A stretch of 64,000 bases of DNA from Jezberella montanilacus (lineage in GTDB: Bacteria; Pseudomonadota; Gammaproteobacteria; Burkholderiales; Burkholderiaceae_B): assembly GCF_003003055.1 (NCBI RefSeq), contig NZ_PVTV01000014.1, positions 62,001-126,000 on the forward strand, written 5' to 3'. A program made the position numbers and the translations under genes. Below are positions 25,011-34,304 of the stretch, one piece after another. Within the stretch, counting starts at the first letter, position 1. Each line of letters starts with the position of its first letter. The notes under the pieces are model-generated. The model was not told the DNA's origin. It saw nothing but the letters and a program-made list of their open reading frames with translations, and made no database searches.

Positions 25011-26687
25011 GTGACCGAAACGCCTGTGCCCATCAAACCTGCCGCCACAATTATTCTCGCCCGCGACGTGGCCGATGGTTTTGAAGTGCTGATGCTCAAG
25101 CGAACCACACAGGTCACGTTTGCCAAAGGTATGCATGTCTTTCCCGGTGGCGGGCTGGATGCTCAAGATCAACAGGCAGAAATGGTTGCACTCTGTGCTG
25201 GTTTGGATGACCTACAGGCCAGTCACTTGCTGGGTATAGAGCGTGGCGGGCTTGCTTACTGGATTGCGGCGGTGCGGGAATGCTTTGAAGAGGCTGGCCT
25301 CGTGCTTGGCTATCACGCGAATAAGCAGCTCTTCAGCTTTGATCAAACCGAAGCCGATCGGCTGGCTGAATTAAGAGCGGATTTCACCCACAACAAGTTG
25401 TCTTTCGTCGAGATCCTGAAACAGCTTGAACTGCGAGTGGCCACTGATCAGATTCATTATTTCAGTCATTGGGTCACGAAGGCAGGTCAACCTCGTCGCT
25501 ATGACACGCGATTTTTCGTCGCTCGCGCACCGAGCCAACAAATTCCGATGCAGGATAACTCTGAAACGGTTGCCCACTTGTGGGTGCGACCGCAAGACGC
25601 GTTGGCCATGGGTAAAGTGGGTGAATTGAGTTTGATGTTTCCCACAATCAAAACGCTTGAAACGCTCGCCAATTTTGATTGTGTTGACGATTTGCTCATG
25701 CATGCGAAAACGCCCCGCAAAATCCTCAAGATGAATCCCAAGGGGGCGCTCGACCGCGACGGTCAAAGTCATCTGCTGATCCCAGGTGACCCGGCTTATG
25801 CTGAAGTGACCAAAATTGACGTAAACAACGAGGGGCATTGCCGCAACTACATTGCACCTGGCTTGCCAACACCAATTGGTGAAAACATCGTTAGACTGAC
25901 CGCGGCTAACGCGGGCATGATGACCGGTCCAGGAACCAACACCTATTTGCTTGGTAGCGCGCTAACGGGTATCGCGGTGATTGACCCAGGCCCGGCAGAT
26001 CAAGCTCATATCGACAATATTCTCAAACATGCCGCGGGAGAGATCAAATGGGTGCTGTGTACCCATACACACAAAGATCACTCACCCGCAGCAAAGTTGC
26101 TCAAAAGCCAGACCGGTGCGATCCTGTTGGGTATGGCACCGCCACCTCATGACAATCAAGATCAGAGCTTCAGCCCCGATGTGGTGCTGAATGACGGGGA
26201 TGATTGCGAGGTTGCAGGCATGAGATTACGGGCCATCCACACCCCTGGTCACGCCTCAAATCATCTCTGTTATTTGCTTGAATCAGACCGACTCCTGTTC
26301 ACTGGCGATCACATCATGCAGGGATCAACTGTTGTCATCAATCCACCAGACGGACATTTGGCTACTTACCTCGCGTCACTTCGCAAGATCACCTCATTGC
26401 CTGTTGATTATCTGGCACCAGGTCATGGATTCTTAATGCATCAACCCACCGAAGCCGTTGAGCGTCTGCTTATACACAGACAAGATCGCGAAAACAAAGT
26501 CATTAAAGCACTTCGAGAAACGCAAGAACCCATCACAATTGATGCGCTGGTCACTCGCGTCTATGACGACGTACCAGCGGGTCGGCATGCGATTGCCACA
26601 CGATCCTTGCTAGCTCATTTAGATAAGTTGTACGAAGACAAACGTGTGACCGCGCATCCAGATTCTCGTTGGCAATTGACTCATTAA
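25011..26687 (+). CDS. NUDIX hydrolase - metallo-beta-lactamase fold fusion protein
   Basis: A 558-residue two-domain protein. Residues about 8-215 form a NUDIX domain in which the box is split: GGG (46-48) and VRECFEEAGLV (88-98) are separated by about 40 residues, as in NUDT19-type acyl-CoA diphosphatases. Residues about 285-558 form a LACTB2-like metallo-beta-lactamase domain with HTHKDH (352-357), His414, Asp433 in FTGDH, PGHG at about 470 and a C-terminal winged-helix-like tail. The start is GTG at 25011 with GGAG upstream. It probably hydrolyses a CoA-type diphosphate plus a thioester or phosphodiester. Its stop overlaps that of the convergent gene. Confidence 0.87.
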   Translation: MTETPVPIKPAATIILARDVADGFEVLMLKRTTQVTFAKGMHVFPGGGLDAQDQQAEMVALCAGLDDLQASHLLGIERGGLAYWIAAVRECFEEAGLVLGYHANKQLFSFDQTEADRLAELRADFTHNKLSFVEILKQLELRVATDQIHYFSHWVTKAGQPRRYDTRFFVARAPSQQIPMQDNSETVAHLWVRPQDALAMGKVGELSLMFPTIKTLETLANFDCVDDLLMHAKTPRKILKMNPKGALDRDGQSHLLIPGDPAYAEVTKIDVNNEGHCRNYIAPGLPTPIGENIVRLTAANAGMMTGPGTNTYLLGSALTGIAVIDPGPADQAHIDNILKHAAGEIKWVLCTHTHKDHSPAAKLLKSQTGAILLGMAPPPHDNQDQSFSPDVVLNDGDDCEVAGMRLRAIHTPGHASNHLCYLLESDRLLFTGDHIMQGSTVVINPPDGHLATYLASLRKITSLPVDYLAPGHGFLMHQPTEAVERLLIHRQDRENKVIKALRETQEPITIDALVTRVYDDVPAGRHAIATRSLLAHLDKLYEDKRVTAHPDSRWQLTH

Positions 26688-27559
26688 CGATGCGTTTGAT
26701 TGTAGAAGTCGAGCATCGCAACCACATCTTGCCCTCGGTAGCCAGCAGCTAGGCCCAGAGCCATCAGTTCACGGATTGCTGAGGCTGCTGGGGTCGGATG
26801 TTGCAGAGTCCGGCCAAACTCAATCGCCAAGGCTAGATCTTTCTCGCCCAACTCCAGTTTGAAACCGGGAGCAAAATCATTTTTGATCGCTTGTGGAAAT
26901 CGCTTGGTAAAGTGATGCGACGTGCCGCCAGACTGAGACAAGACCGAATAAAGCAAGTCCGGTTCAACCCCAGCGGCCAACCCCAGGGCAAAGGCCTCGG
27001 CAGCCACAACAATATTGCCCATCGACATCATGTTATTGACTAGTTTGACCGCTTTGGCTGTGCCGACATCCCCAGTGTAATGATAGGAACTGCTCAGCGC
27101 TTTCAAAACCTCGTCAACCTGAGCAATACTAGACTGCAGTCCACCAACCATCACGACCAGTTTGCCCGTCACTGTTTCGCCTGGACCGCCACTTACCGGC
27201 GCATCGATCAAATCAATATCTTTACTTTTACCTGCCTCTGCTAGCTTGCGCATGGTGTCGGGATCAATGGTGCTCAATTCGATCCCAATCGTACCCTGTT
27301 CGGCGAAGGTCAGAATACCTTCGCTCCCCATCCAAGCGTCAATCGCTGTGGTCGAATTGGGTAAACTGGTCAGAATAATTTTTCGACCCGCTAGTGCCGC
27401 GCTGAGATCGTCTGTGGTTGGGATACCTAGCGCTTGGGCAGCCAGTCGGCTTTGCTCACTGACATCGTAGCCCAAAACATCAAAGCCTCTTTCTACGAGT
27501 CGCTGCGACATGCCACGTCCCATTTGGCCAGTACCGATAAATGCTATTTTTTTCATCAT
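26684..27559 (-). CDS. Beta-hydroxyacid dehydrogenase family NAD(P)-dependent oxidoreductase
   Basis: A 291-residue protein of the 3-hydroxyisobutyrate / tartronate-semialdehyde reductase family. It has the nucleotide-binding FIGTGQMGRGMSQRL, the substrate-site DAPVSGGPGE and the catalytic-lysine segment KLVNNMMSMGNIVVAAEA. It interconverts a beta-hydroxyacid and its semialdehyde; which one is unclear. GAGA precedes the ATG at 27559. The gene converges on the NUDIX-MBL gene with a shared TTAA stop overlap and lies downstream of an orphan sugar-binding protein gene on the same strand. Confidence 0.85.
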   Translation of the reverse strand: MMKKIAFIGTGQMGRGMSQRLVERGFDVLGYDVSEQSRLAAQALGIPTTDDLSAALAGRKIILTSLPNSTTAIDAWMGSEGILTFAEQGTIGIELSTIDPDTMRKLAEAGKSKDIDLIDAPVSGGPGETVTGKLVVMVGGLQSSIAQVDEVLKALSSSYHYTGDVGTAKAVKLVNNMMSMGNIVVAAEAFALGLAAGVEPDLLYSVLSQSGGTSHHFTKRFPQAIKNDFAPGFKLELGEKDLALAIEFGRTLQHPTPAASAIRELMALGLAAGYRGQDVVAMLDFYNQTHR

Positions 27560-27618
27560 GCTTGTCTCTATTTTTATTATTTTTGCTTTGTTAGTAACCG
27601 TATTTTGCCGCCAAGTGT

Positions 27619-28950
27619 TCAGGCTCTATAGCCACCATCTTGCATCAGTTTTTTGACTTGGGGGATGATGTCGTTGAGTGCCGCCTCTGCAGTTTTCCTA
27701 CCATTCAACGCCTCTGCAATTCCAACCCCCAAAAACTGCACGTTGATCTTATCCCAATCAGGGATAATCGGCCGCCAATCAGGATTCGCATATTTCAGGG
27801 CCTCCTGAAAAATCACGTACTCCGGATAACGGCGAATCATTTCTGAATCAGTTAAGGTCGATGTGCGCATGGGCGAACCTCCCAGTTGTGCGACGGCTTT
27901 GTCCTGAGCCTTCGAAGTCAACCATTGCAATAACAAGAACGCAGCATCTGCATTCTTTGCATTCTTGGCAATGGCGAGACCCAGACCACCCGATTGAGAC
28001 GCGCGACGCACCCCCATAGGATGTAGCGCATAGCGCACTTTGCCTGAAATTTTTGATTTGCGAGTGTTGTTAGCGAGGCCTGAAATGAGCGTTGAATCAA
28101 GATACATCGCTGTTTGCCCTTCCAAAAAAGCAGCATTGCTCGCGGTCTGGTCAAATCTTGCCATGCCAGGGACACCAGTAGCCATGACATCTTGTAAAAA
28201 CTTCAGCGCGTCGACCCCTGCTTGATCATTGAAACGAGGTTGCCATTCTTCATCAAATATACTGCCGCCGAGCGGGTTCAGGTGCAGCAACCAAGCGTGC
28301 ACGGCTTGGTGTCCCATTTGACCACGGGACGCCAAAGCCCCAATCGCTGCTTTGTCTTTAATGGTGTGCAAAAGCGCAGAAAACTCTGTGTAGTTAGTCG
28401 GCACCTGTAATTGGTGCCTTTCAAAAATATCGTGACGATAGGCTAGTATCGACGTTTCGCCTCCGTAAGGTAATCCATACAACCTGGCGCCAGGCCCTTG
28501 AAGGTAGCCTTTACCGCCACCAACTAGTCCGATATTCTCAAGGTAGATCGGGATGATGTCGTTCAGGTCATAGGCTGGGTCGGCTAACGCAGCATTCGCA
28601 AAGAAAGGTTCAAGTGGATGAATAAGACTTTTGGCGACATATTCAGTTTTCCACATCACAACATAGCAGCTTAGGTCGTACTCACCTTGTGCTTTTGCCA
28701 TTTCAAGCAATTGCTTATCTTTTAATCGACTCATAGCCGATTTATCAATTTCGACTTTAATACCAGTGTCTTTTGTGAAATGAGGCAAGAGGTTGACCAT
28801 TGCATCGAACTGCGGATGTGCTGGCACACTGAGTGTTACTGTCTGGCCTGCATATTTAGCAAACCGGTTCTGAGCTAGCGCCCCACTCACTGGCAATCCA
28901 GCACCAAAGGCTGTGATAGCCGCGTTTTTCAAAAAAATCCGACGTCGCAT
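27619..28950 (-). CDS. Orphan sugar-type ABC binding protein with Tat-like signal
   Basis: A 443-residue extracellular binding protein family 1 member. Its start MRRRIFLKNAAITAFGAG resembles a twin-arginine signal, with cleavage near ALAQ. The mature part begins with TVTLSVPAHPQFDAMVNLL and contains LYGLPYGGETSILAYRHD, typical of oligosaccharide-binding proteins. The ATG at 28950 is used rather than a TTG at 28959. No ABC permease or ATPase gene is adjacent; the nearest full importer is at 19131-23399. It may share that importer or act with distant genes. Confidence 0.83.
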   Translation of the reverse strand: MRRRIFLKNAAITAFGAGLPVSGALAQNRFAKYAGQTVTLSVPAHPQFDAMVNLLPHFTKDTGIKVEIDKSAMSRLKDKQLLEMAKAQGEYDLSCYVVMWKTEYVAKSLIHPLEPFFANAALADPAYDLNDIIPIYLENIGLVGGGKGYLQGPGARLYGLPYGGETSILAYRHDIFERHQLQVPTNYTEFSALLHTIKDKAAIGALASRGQMGHQAVHAWLLHLNPLGGSIFDEEWQPRFNDQAGVDALKFLQDVMATGVPGMARFDQTASNAAFLEGQTAMYLDSTLISGLANNTRKSKISGKVRYALHPMGVRRASQSGGLGLAIAKNAKNADAAFLLLQWLTSKAQDKAVAQLGGSPMRTSTLTDSEMIRRYPEYVIFQEALKYANPDWRPIIPDWDKINVQFLGVGIAEALNGRKTAEAALNDIIPQVKKLMQDGGYRA

Positions 28951-28996
28951 TGTTGTCAACTTTTATTTGCCCGGTCGCGAACAAGTATAGAGTACA

Positions 28997-29025
28997 TCTA
29001 CATTTCAAATAAATTTTTTGGTCAA
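28997..29025 (-). promoter_or_regulatory. Candidate sigma-70 promoter for orphan binding protein
   Basis: On the minus strand TTGACC (29025-29020) and TGTAGA (29002-28997) are 17 bases apart in an AT-rich stretch between the MFS gene and the binding-protein gene. Spacing is ideal; the -10 box is a fair match only. Confidence 0.4.
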
Positions 29026-29040
29026 TGGCAGCGCCTACAT

Positions 29041-30270
29041 CTAGTCGCTCTTTTTGCGACCACGTAAAACAATTGCTGCTGCAATCAGATTCATCAGCGC
29101 GGCGATCGCTAAAGGTAAACGGTAGCTACCGCTCCAGTCGAACAACAAACCGAAAACCCCCGGCCCCATCGCAGACATCAGTTGCATGATCATCGCGCAA
29201 ATACCAAACACGATGCCAAACGATGAGGCACCAAACTCTCTTCTGACAATGATTGGGGGCAATGTGGTGACATTTCCAGCCGTCATTCCATACAGCACAA
29301 CCCCTAGCACCAGAGCCCATGGGGTCGTCGGCAATATAGAAATCAACAATACTGCAATCGTAGCTTGCAACAGCACACCAGCTGCAATCAGTCGAACATC
29401 CATTCGATCAGAAAAACGTGCTAACAACATCCTCGCAAGAAACGCAGAGAAAGCGGCAGCAGTCACGCATAGTCCCGTAACCCGCGACCCCACAACAGGT
29501 AATAACATCGATACCTGATGCGTCAGAAAACCGATTTGCACCATCAAAGCCAAGCCAAATGCCAGCATGACAGTCCTCAACTCTGTGGTCTGTAGGGCTG
29601 TTTTCCGTGTCCATTGTTTTGCATCAGTCGCTGAAGTTTGTCCGATCTCGCTCAAACCATCGGGATGAAGCCCAATATCTTGTGGTCGTCGTTTCAAAAC
29701 AAAAAAACTAATTGGCCAGACGACAATCAGCACCAGCAACCCGGCGCACAGCATGGCGCTTTCAAAACCAATCCCATCAATCAATGCCAATAAAAACGGC
29801 ACGCCAACCATGCCGCCTACGCTCGCTCCCAGCATGGCGGTCGACACGGCTCGACCTTGAAACTTACTAAACCAAGGCGCCAGCGTCGTCGTGAGCGCAG
29901 TTGTTGACAAACAGGACCAACCTAAACCCATCAGCGCAAAGGCGGGATATATCTGCCAAATCTGGGTCACTTGACCCATACTGGTCAAACCGATCGCCAT
30001 CGAAGCAGAACCAGCCATCATCATCGGCTTAGCTCCATACCGTGCAATCGCAGGCCCCACGAAAATCAAAACAGACGCGTTGACCAAAAAAGACAGGGTG
30101 AGTGCCGACGACACCAAACCAATCGACCAACCGCGTTGCTGACTGATGGTGTGCAAGTAGACGCTTGGTCCGTATAAAGCAAACGACCACGCAATCACGG
30201 CGATTGCCATGCAACCAACCACCATCCACCAGCCCCAGAATGTTTTGGCTGATGTGGCGGATTTGCTCAT
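29041..30270 (-). CDS. MFS transporter (OFA / monocarboxylate type)
   Basis: A 409-residue major facilitator with 12 predicted helices. It starts WGWWMVVGCMAIAVIAWSFA and has a long cytoplasmic loop after helix 6 with a following FVLKRRPQDIGLHPDG segment, the pattern of oxalate/formate antiporter and monocarboxylate-type carriers. An ATG at 30270 is chosen over a TTG at 30276. It lies between the ketopantoate-reductase-like gene (45-base gap upstream) and the orphan binding-protein gene. The substrate is unknown; an organic anion is likely from the family. Confidence 0.82.
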   Translation of the reverse strand: MSKSATSAKTFWGWWMVVGCMAIAVIAWSFALYGPSVYLHTISQQRGWSIGLVSSALTLSFLVNASVLIFVGPAIARYGAKPMMMAGSASMAIGLTSMGQVTQIWQIYPAFALMGLGWSCLSTTALTTTLAPWFSKFQGRAVSTAMLGASVGGMVGVPFLLALIDGIGFESAMLCAGLLVLIVVWPISFFVLKRRPQDIGLHPDGLSEIGQTSATDAKQWTRKTALQTTELRTVMLAFGLALMVQIGFLTHQVSMLLPVVGSRVTGLCVTAAAFSAFLARMLLARFSDRMDVRLIAAGVLLQATIAVLLISILPTTPWALVLGVVLYGMTAGNVTTLPPIIVRREFGASSFGIVFGICAMIMQLMSAMGPGVFGLLFDWSGSYRLPLAIAALMNLIAAAIVLRGRKKSD

Positions 30271-30315
30271 GTGCAAGACTGGCTCAGTCAGTGTTTAGTG
30301 GTCGTTTTGAATCCA

Positions 30316-31236
30316 TCACTGCGCTTGACGCTGAGTCTGAGCGACGCATAGTTGGGTGTACGCTGCCTTAATCAACGTGCAGTCGATATTTTTAGCCAAC
30401 CCGCGATGCACCATGCCACCCAGAATATGCTCGTGCTCAGTCATGTTGCCATTGCGCAGATCTCGTAGCATCGATGCGGTGAAATTCGAACCCTCTTTAG
30501 TCAAATTACCCAGTGCTTTGGCATGGGCGTTCGGGCTCATTGCAAACCCGTAGGCCGTCGCAACGGCACACGTTTCACTGAAACATTTGGTCATCATATC
30601 CGCACCCCAGGGCGTGGCAACAATCTCACCCACTGATCCTCTAAAGAGCGTGGTCATACCTGCCAGGCAAGCCAGATAAACCCATTTATCCCATAACGAT
30701 TGCTCGATATTTTCACTGTAAATACTATCGAACTGAGCACGCTGACAAAGTTCGAAAAATTCTTTTGCTAGCTGGACATGCGAATCTGCACGCGGGCCGA
30801 TGGTCAGCGTCGCCAGTTCGTTCAAGCGTTTCACTGCGCCCGTTGGAGTGATCGTTCCAGCTATCTGTGCCACACCGCCCATCACTCTATCGCGGCCAAA
30901 ACGCTCATCCAGCGCTTGCAAGTGGTTCAGCCCGTTTAGAAAAGGGATGAGTACCCCTTTGCTACTCGCACCAGCGATCGAGTCCAGCGCATCAGCCAGG
31001 TCATACGCTTTTGGGGCAAGCATAATGAGGTCGTACTCGGGCGTCAGCTGATCTTTAGTCACTGATTTTGCCTGCACCGTAAACGTCTCTTTGGGGGTCT
31101 CGACAACCAGGCCTTCCGCTTTTATTTTTTGATGTCTGGTCTCACGCAATAAAAATGTGACATCAGCACCCGCGTTGATTAAACGAGCACCGAAATAGCC
31201 ACCAACACCACCAGCCCCAACGATTAGGATTTTCAT
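30316..31236 (-). CDS. Ketopantoate reductase (ApbA/PanE) family oxidoreductase
   Basis: A 306-residue protein beginning MKILIVGAGGVGGYFGARL, the NADPH-binding motif of 2-dehydropantoate 2-reductases, with the C-terminal ApbA_C domain (LWDKWVYLACLAGMTTLFRG). The ATG at 31236 is supported by AAGAAGG and the exact family start; a longer in-frame opening adds a non-conserved leader. Family members reduce ketopantoate in pantothenate synthesis, but many copies in catabolic contexts act on other keto acids. Adjacent transporter and dehydrogenase genes favour a catabolic role. Confidence 0.83.
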   Translation of the reverse strand: MKILIVGAGGVGGYFGARLINAGADVTFLLRETRHQKIKAEGLVVETPKETFTVQAKSVTKDQLTPEYDLIMLAPKAYDLADALDSIAGASSKGVLIPFLNGLNHLQALDERFGRDRVMGGVAQIAGTITPTGAVKRLNELATLTIGPRADSHVQLAKEFFELCQRAQFDSIYSENIEQSLWDKWVYLACLAGMTTLFRGSVGEIVATPWGADMMTKCFSETCAVATAYGFAMSPNAHAKALGNLTKEGSNFTASMLRDLRNGNMTEHEHILGGMVHRGLAKNIDCTLIKAAYTQLCVAQTQRQAQ

Positions 31237-31348
31237 ATGCCTTCTTTTGTTTAAGTTGTTCTTTGGTTGAATACAATCAAGCAACGATTGCAACCATGCT
31301 TGCGCGTTAACATACCACTCATTCTGATTGATCTGCTGCGAGTTCTAT

Positions 31349-31843
31349 ATGTCACATCTTCCCGCCCATCAGCTCACCATGACTGTACTGATGACCCCCG
31401 ACACTGCAAATTTTGCCGGTAACGTTCACGGCGGATCAGTTCTCAAACTATTGGATCAGGTCGCTTACGCTTGCGCAAGTCGTTATGCGAGCCGCTACGT
31501 CGTCACGCTTAGCGTCGATCAAGTCACCTTCAGGCAACCTATACACGTAGGTGAGTTAGTCACATTTTTGGCATCAGTCAATCACACGGGCACCTCTTCA
31601 ATGGAAGTCGGTGTCAAAGTAATCGCCGAGAATATTCAAACTCAGGAGGTCAGGCACGTTAATAGCTGCTTTTTTACCATGGTAGCCGTTGATGACCAAC
31701 GCAAACCGGTGCCCGTCCCCCCCTTGCGTCCGTTCAGTGAGCAAGAGAAGCGTCGCTACGCCGCCGCAGAGCTTCGTAAGCAGATGCGACTTGAAATGAA
31801 CGCACGAGTGGTGCATCAAAAAAATCAGGACAAGCCGTCCTGA
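31349..31843 (+). CDS. YciA-type acyl-CoA thioesterase (hotdog fold)
   Basis: A 164-residue hotdog thioesterase with the family motif NFAGNVHGGSVLKLLDQVAY near the N-terminus (catalytic Asp in LLDQ) and a basic C-terminal tail. It hydrolyses acyl-CoA to the free acid and CoA in the cytosol. An ATG at 31349 is preferred over a TTG at 31328 although neither has a clear ribosome binding site. It is transcribed toward acs, and a shared terminator hairpin overlaps its stop codon. Confidence 0.87.
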   Translation: MSHLPAHQLTMTVLMTPDTANFAGNVHGGSVLKLLDQVAYACASRYASRYVVTLSVDQVTFRQPIHVGELVTFLASVNHTGTSSMEVGVKVIAENIQTQEVRHVNSCFFTMVAVDDQRKPVPVPPLRPFSEQEKRRYAAAELRKQMRLEMNARVVHQKNQDKPS

Positions 31844-31846
31844 TTT
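31822..31846. terminator. Bidirectional terminator between thioesterase and acs
   Basis: Perfect 10-base arms AAATCAGGAC and GTCCTGATTT around a 5-base loop AAGCC. The hairpin includes the thioesterase stop codon and ends ten bases before the acs stop. A-tract on one side and T-rich sequence on the other allow function in both directions. Confidence 0.8.
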
Positions 31847-31855
31847 CTTAGCTCA

Positions 31856-33835
31856 TCACACTGGTTTGGACAATTGGTCAAGAATAGCCGGGTTCTCCAG
31901 GGTAGAAACATCCTGAGTCACCGCCTCACCTTTTGCCACCACGCGTAATAATCGACGCATAATCTTGCCCGAGCGAGTCTTGGGCAAATTGTCACCAAAA
32001 CGGATCTCTTTCGGTTTAGCAATTGGCCCAATTTCTTTGGCTACCCAATCGCGCAGTTGCTTGCCAATTGCAATGGCTTCGTCGCCCTCGGGCCTTGAAC
32101 GTTTGAGAACGACAAAGGCAACTACTGCCTCACCAGTCGTGGCGTCAGGACGACCAACTACTGCAGCCTCGGCCACCATTTCATGGGAGACGAGGGCGGA
32201 CTCGACTTCCATGGTACCAAGACGATGACCAGAGACGTTCAGCACGTCATCAATTCGTCCCATGATCCAGAAGCAACCGTCTGCATCGCACTGCGCACCG
32301 TCACCCGCCAAGTAATACCCTTTGAGCTCTGACGGAAAGTAGCTCTTCTCGAACCGGTCCGGGTCGCCCCAAATTGTTCTAATCATTGAAGGCCAAGGAC
32401 GTTTAATGACCAAGAAACCGCCGTGGCCGGCTTCCACATCGTGCCCCGTTTCATCAACAATCGCAGCTGTTATGCCCGGCAGACGTGTCGTGCAAGAACC
32501 AGGTTTTAAGGGCGTTGCGCCGGGCAAGGGTGTGATCATATGCCCACCGGTTTCGGTTTGCCACCAGGTATCAACGATAGGGCAACGACCACCACCAACA
32601 TTATTGTGGTACCACATCCAGGCCTCAGGATTGATCGGTTCACCGACCGAACCCAACAACCGCAGGCTGCTCAGATTGTAAGACTTGGGATGATGCGCCT
32701 CATTGGCGTCAGACGCTTTGATCAGCGATCGGATTGCAGTTGGCGCCGTGTAAAAAATCGTCACGTGATGGTCCTGGATCATTTTCCAGAACCGACCGGC
32801 GTCGGGATAAGTAGGCACACCTTCGAACACAATCTGTGTCATCCCCGCTGCGAGTGGACCGTAAGCGATATAGGTATGACCAGTCACCCAACCCACATCA
32901 GCTGTGCACCAAAAGACATCGCTGGCTTTGGCATCAAATACCCATTGCATTGTCAGTTTGGCCCACAACAAATACCCGGCTGAACTATGTTGCACGCCTT
33001 TAGGCTTGCCGGTTGAACCCGAGGTGTACAGAATGAATAAAGGATGCTCGGCATTGACAGCAACCGGCTCACACACAGTCGACTGCTGTTTGACCAGATC
33101 GTGCATCCAGATATCCCGTTTGTCATCCCAAACGACTTTGCCACCTGTACGCTGATACACCACACAATGGCGAACCGCTTCGCAGCCGCCCATACCAAAC
33201 GCCTCGTCAACTGCTGGTTTGAGCGGGATCGACTTACCGCCACGCATTTGCTCATCCGCGGTAATGACTAGCGTTGCACCGACGTCAGTAATGCGTTCAT
33301 GCAAACTCTTTGCAGAGAATCCACCAAACACGACTGAGTGTGTGATCCCCAGGCGCGCGCAGGCTTGCATCGCAACGACCGCTTCAATCGACATGGGCAA
33401 ATAAATAATTGAGCGCTCACCGGTGGTGTAGCCAAGGGATTTCAATCCATTGGCAAATTGACAGACACGTTCGTAAAGCTGCCGGTAGGTCACCCGTGTT
33501 ACAGCGCCCCCATCGGCTTCAAAGATGATGGCGACTTTGTCGGCATTGCCGTTGGTCAGATTGACATCCAAGCAATTGGCGGAGATATTCAATTCACCGT
33601 CACCAAACCACCGATAGAAGGGTGCACGAGACTCGTCCAACACTTGTGTGAAAGGTTTTGCCCAACTTAGATTCTCACGGGCGAGTCGTCCCCAGAACGC
33701 GTCAGGATCACGATCTGCTTCTGCAAGCAAGGCCTGATATCCAGCCGCACCAGAAACATTAGCCTGTTTAGCGAAGTCGGCTGGTGGCGGAAAGACACGG
33801 GTTTCAACAAGCGTTGATTCGATTGACATGGACAT
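31856..33835 (-). CDS. acs: Acetyl-CoA synthetase
   Basis: A 659-residue AMP-forming acetyl-CoA synthetase of standard length. It has the P-loop [14 protein letters not shown], the WWQTETGG motif that shapes the small acetyl pocket, and the C-terminal [11 protein letters not shown] with the lysine that is acetylated by Pat-type enzymes to switch activity off. AAAGGAG lies before the ATG at 33835. It is the last gene of prpE-glcG-acs. The enzyme converts acetate, ATP and CoA to acetyl-CoA. Confidence 0.95.
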   Translation of the reverse strand: MSMSIESTLVETRVFPPPADFAKQANVSGAAGYQALLAEADRDPDAFWGRLARENLSWAKPFTQVLDESRAPFYRWFGDGELNISANCLDVNLTNGNADKVAIIFEADGGAVTRVTYRQLYERVCQFANGLKSLGYTTGERSIIYLPMSIEAVVAMQACARLGITHSVVFGGFSAKSLHERITDVGATLVITADEQMRGGKSIPLKPAVDEAFGMGGCEAVRHCVVYQRTGGKVVWDDKRDIWMHDLVKQQSTVCEPVAVNAEHPLFILYTSGSTGKPKGVQHSSAGYLLWAKLTMQWVFDAKASDVFWCTADVGWVTGHTYIAYGPLAAGMTQIVFEGVPTYPDAGRFWKMIQDHHVTIFYTAPTAIRSLIKASDANEAHHPKSYNLSSLRLLGSVGEPINPEAWMWYHNNVGGGRCPIVDTWWQTETGGHMITPLPGATPLKPGSCTTRLPGITAAIVDETGHDVEAGHGGFLVIKRPWPSMIRTIWGDPDRFEKSYFPSELKGYYLAGDGAQCDADGCFWIMGRIDDVLNVSGHRLGTMEVESALVSHEMVAEAAVVGRPDATTGEAVVAFVVLKRSRPEGDEAIAIGKQLRDWVAKEIGPIAKPKEIRFGDNLPKTRSGKIMRRLLRVVAKGEAVTQDVSTLENPAILDQLSKPV

Positions 33836-33902
33836 GGGAACGATCTCCTTTGAGCCTGTTTACTGCGCTCTATTTTTAATAAAAAGTCTTCAATAACGAA
33901 AT

Positions 33903-34304
33903 TTACAGCGCGGCAATGCCTGCCGCCGCAATCTGCGCGTCTTCCGATGACTTAACGCCTGAAACACCAACGGCACCGATCACCTCGCCATCAACAATAA
34001 CTGGCAAACCGCCCTCCAGCATCCCCTTAACCAAGGGGGCTGTCAGAAAGGAAGTGCGGCCATTATTGATGACATCCTCGTAAAGTTTGGTCTCACGACG
34101 TCCTACCGCAGCAGTATGAGCTTTCGCAGGCGCAATATGAGCTGAAATGGGCGCAGCACCGTCGAGACGTTGCAGACTCAACAGATGCCCACCATCATCG
34201 ACAATCGCGATGGTGACCGCCCAGTTGTTCTGATTCGCGCACGCTTTAGCCGCAGCCATCATTCGTGCAACATCTGCATCACCGAGAATTGATTTAGTTT
34301 TCAA
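33903..34304 (-). CDS. GlcG/HbpS family protein (DUF336)
   Basis: A 133-residue protein of the GlcG/HbpS family (SILGDADVARMMAAAKACA, VDDGGHLLSLQRLDGA, GGLPVIVDGEVIGAVGVSG). Members bind haem or corrinoid in some cases, and in others are accessory proteins of catabolic operons with no settled function. The start is TTG overlapping the prpE stop as TTGA, backed by AAAGGA six bases upstream; the next ATG would delete the conserved first helix. Its place between prpE and acs suggests a role in short-chain acyl-CoA metabolism. Confidence 0.83.
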   Translation of the reverse strand: MKTKSILGDADVARMMAAAKACANQNNWAVTIAIVDDGGHLLSLQRLDGAAPISAHIAPAKAHTAAVGRRETKLYEDVINNGRTSFLTAPLVKGMLEGGLPVIVDGEVIGAVGVSGVKSSEDAQIAAAGIAAL

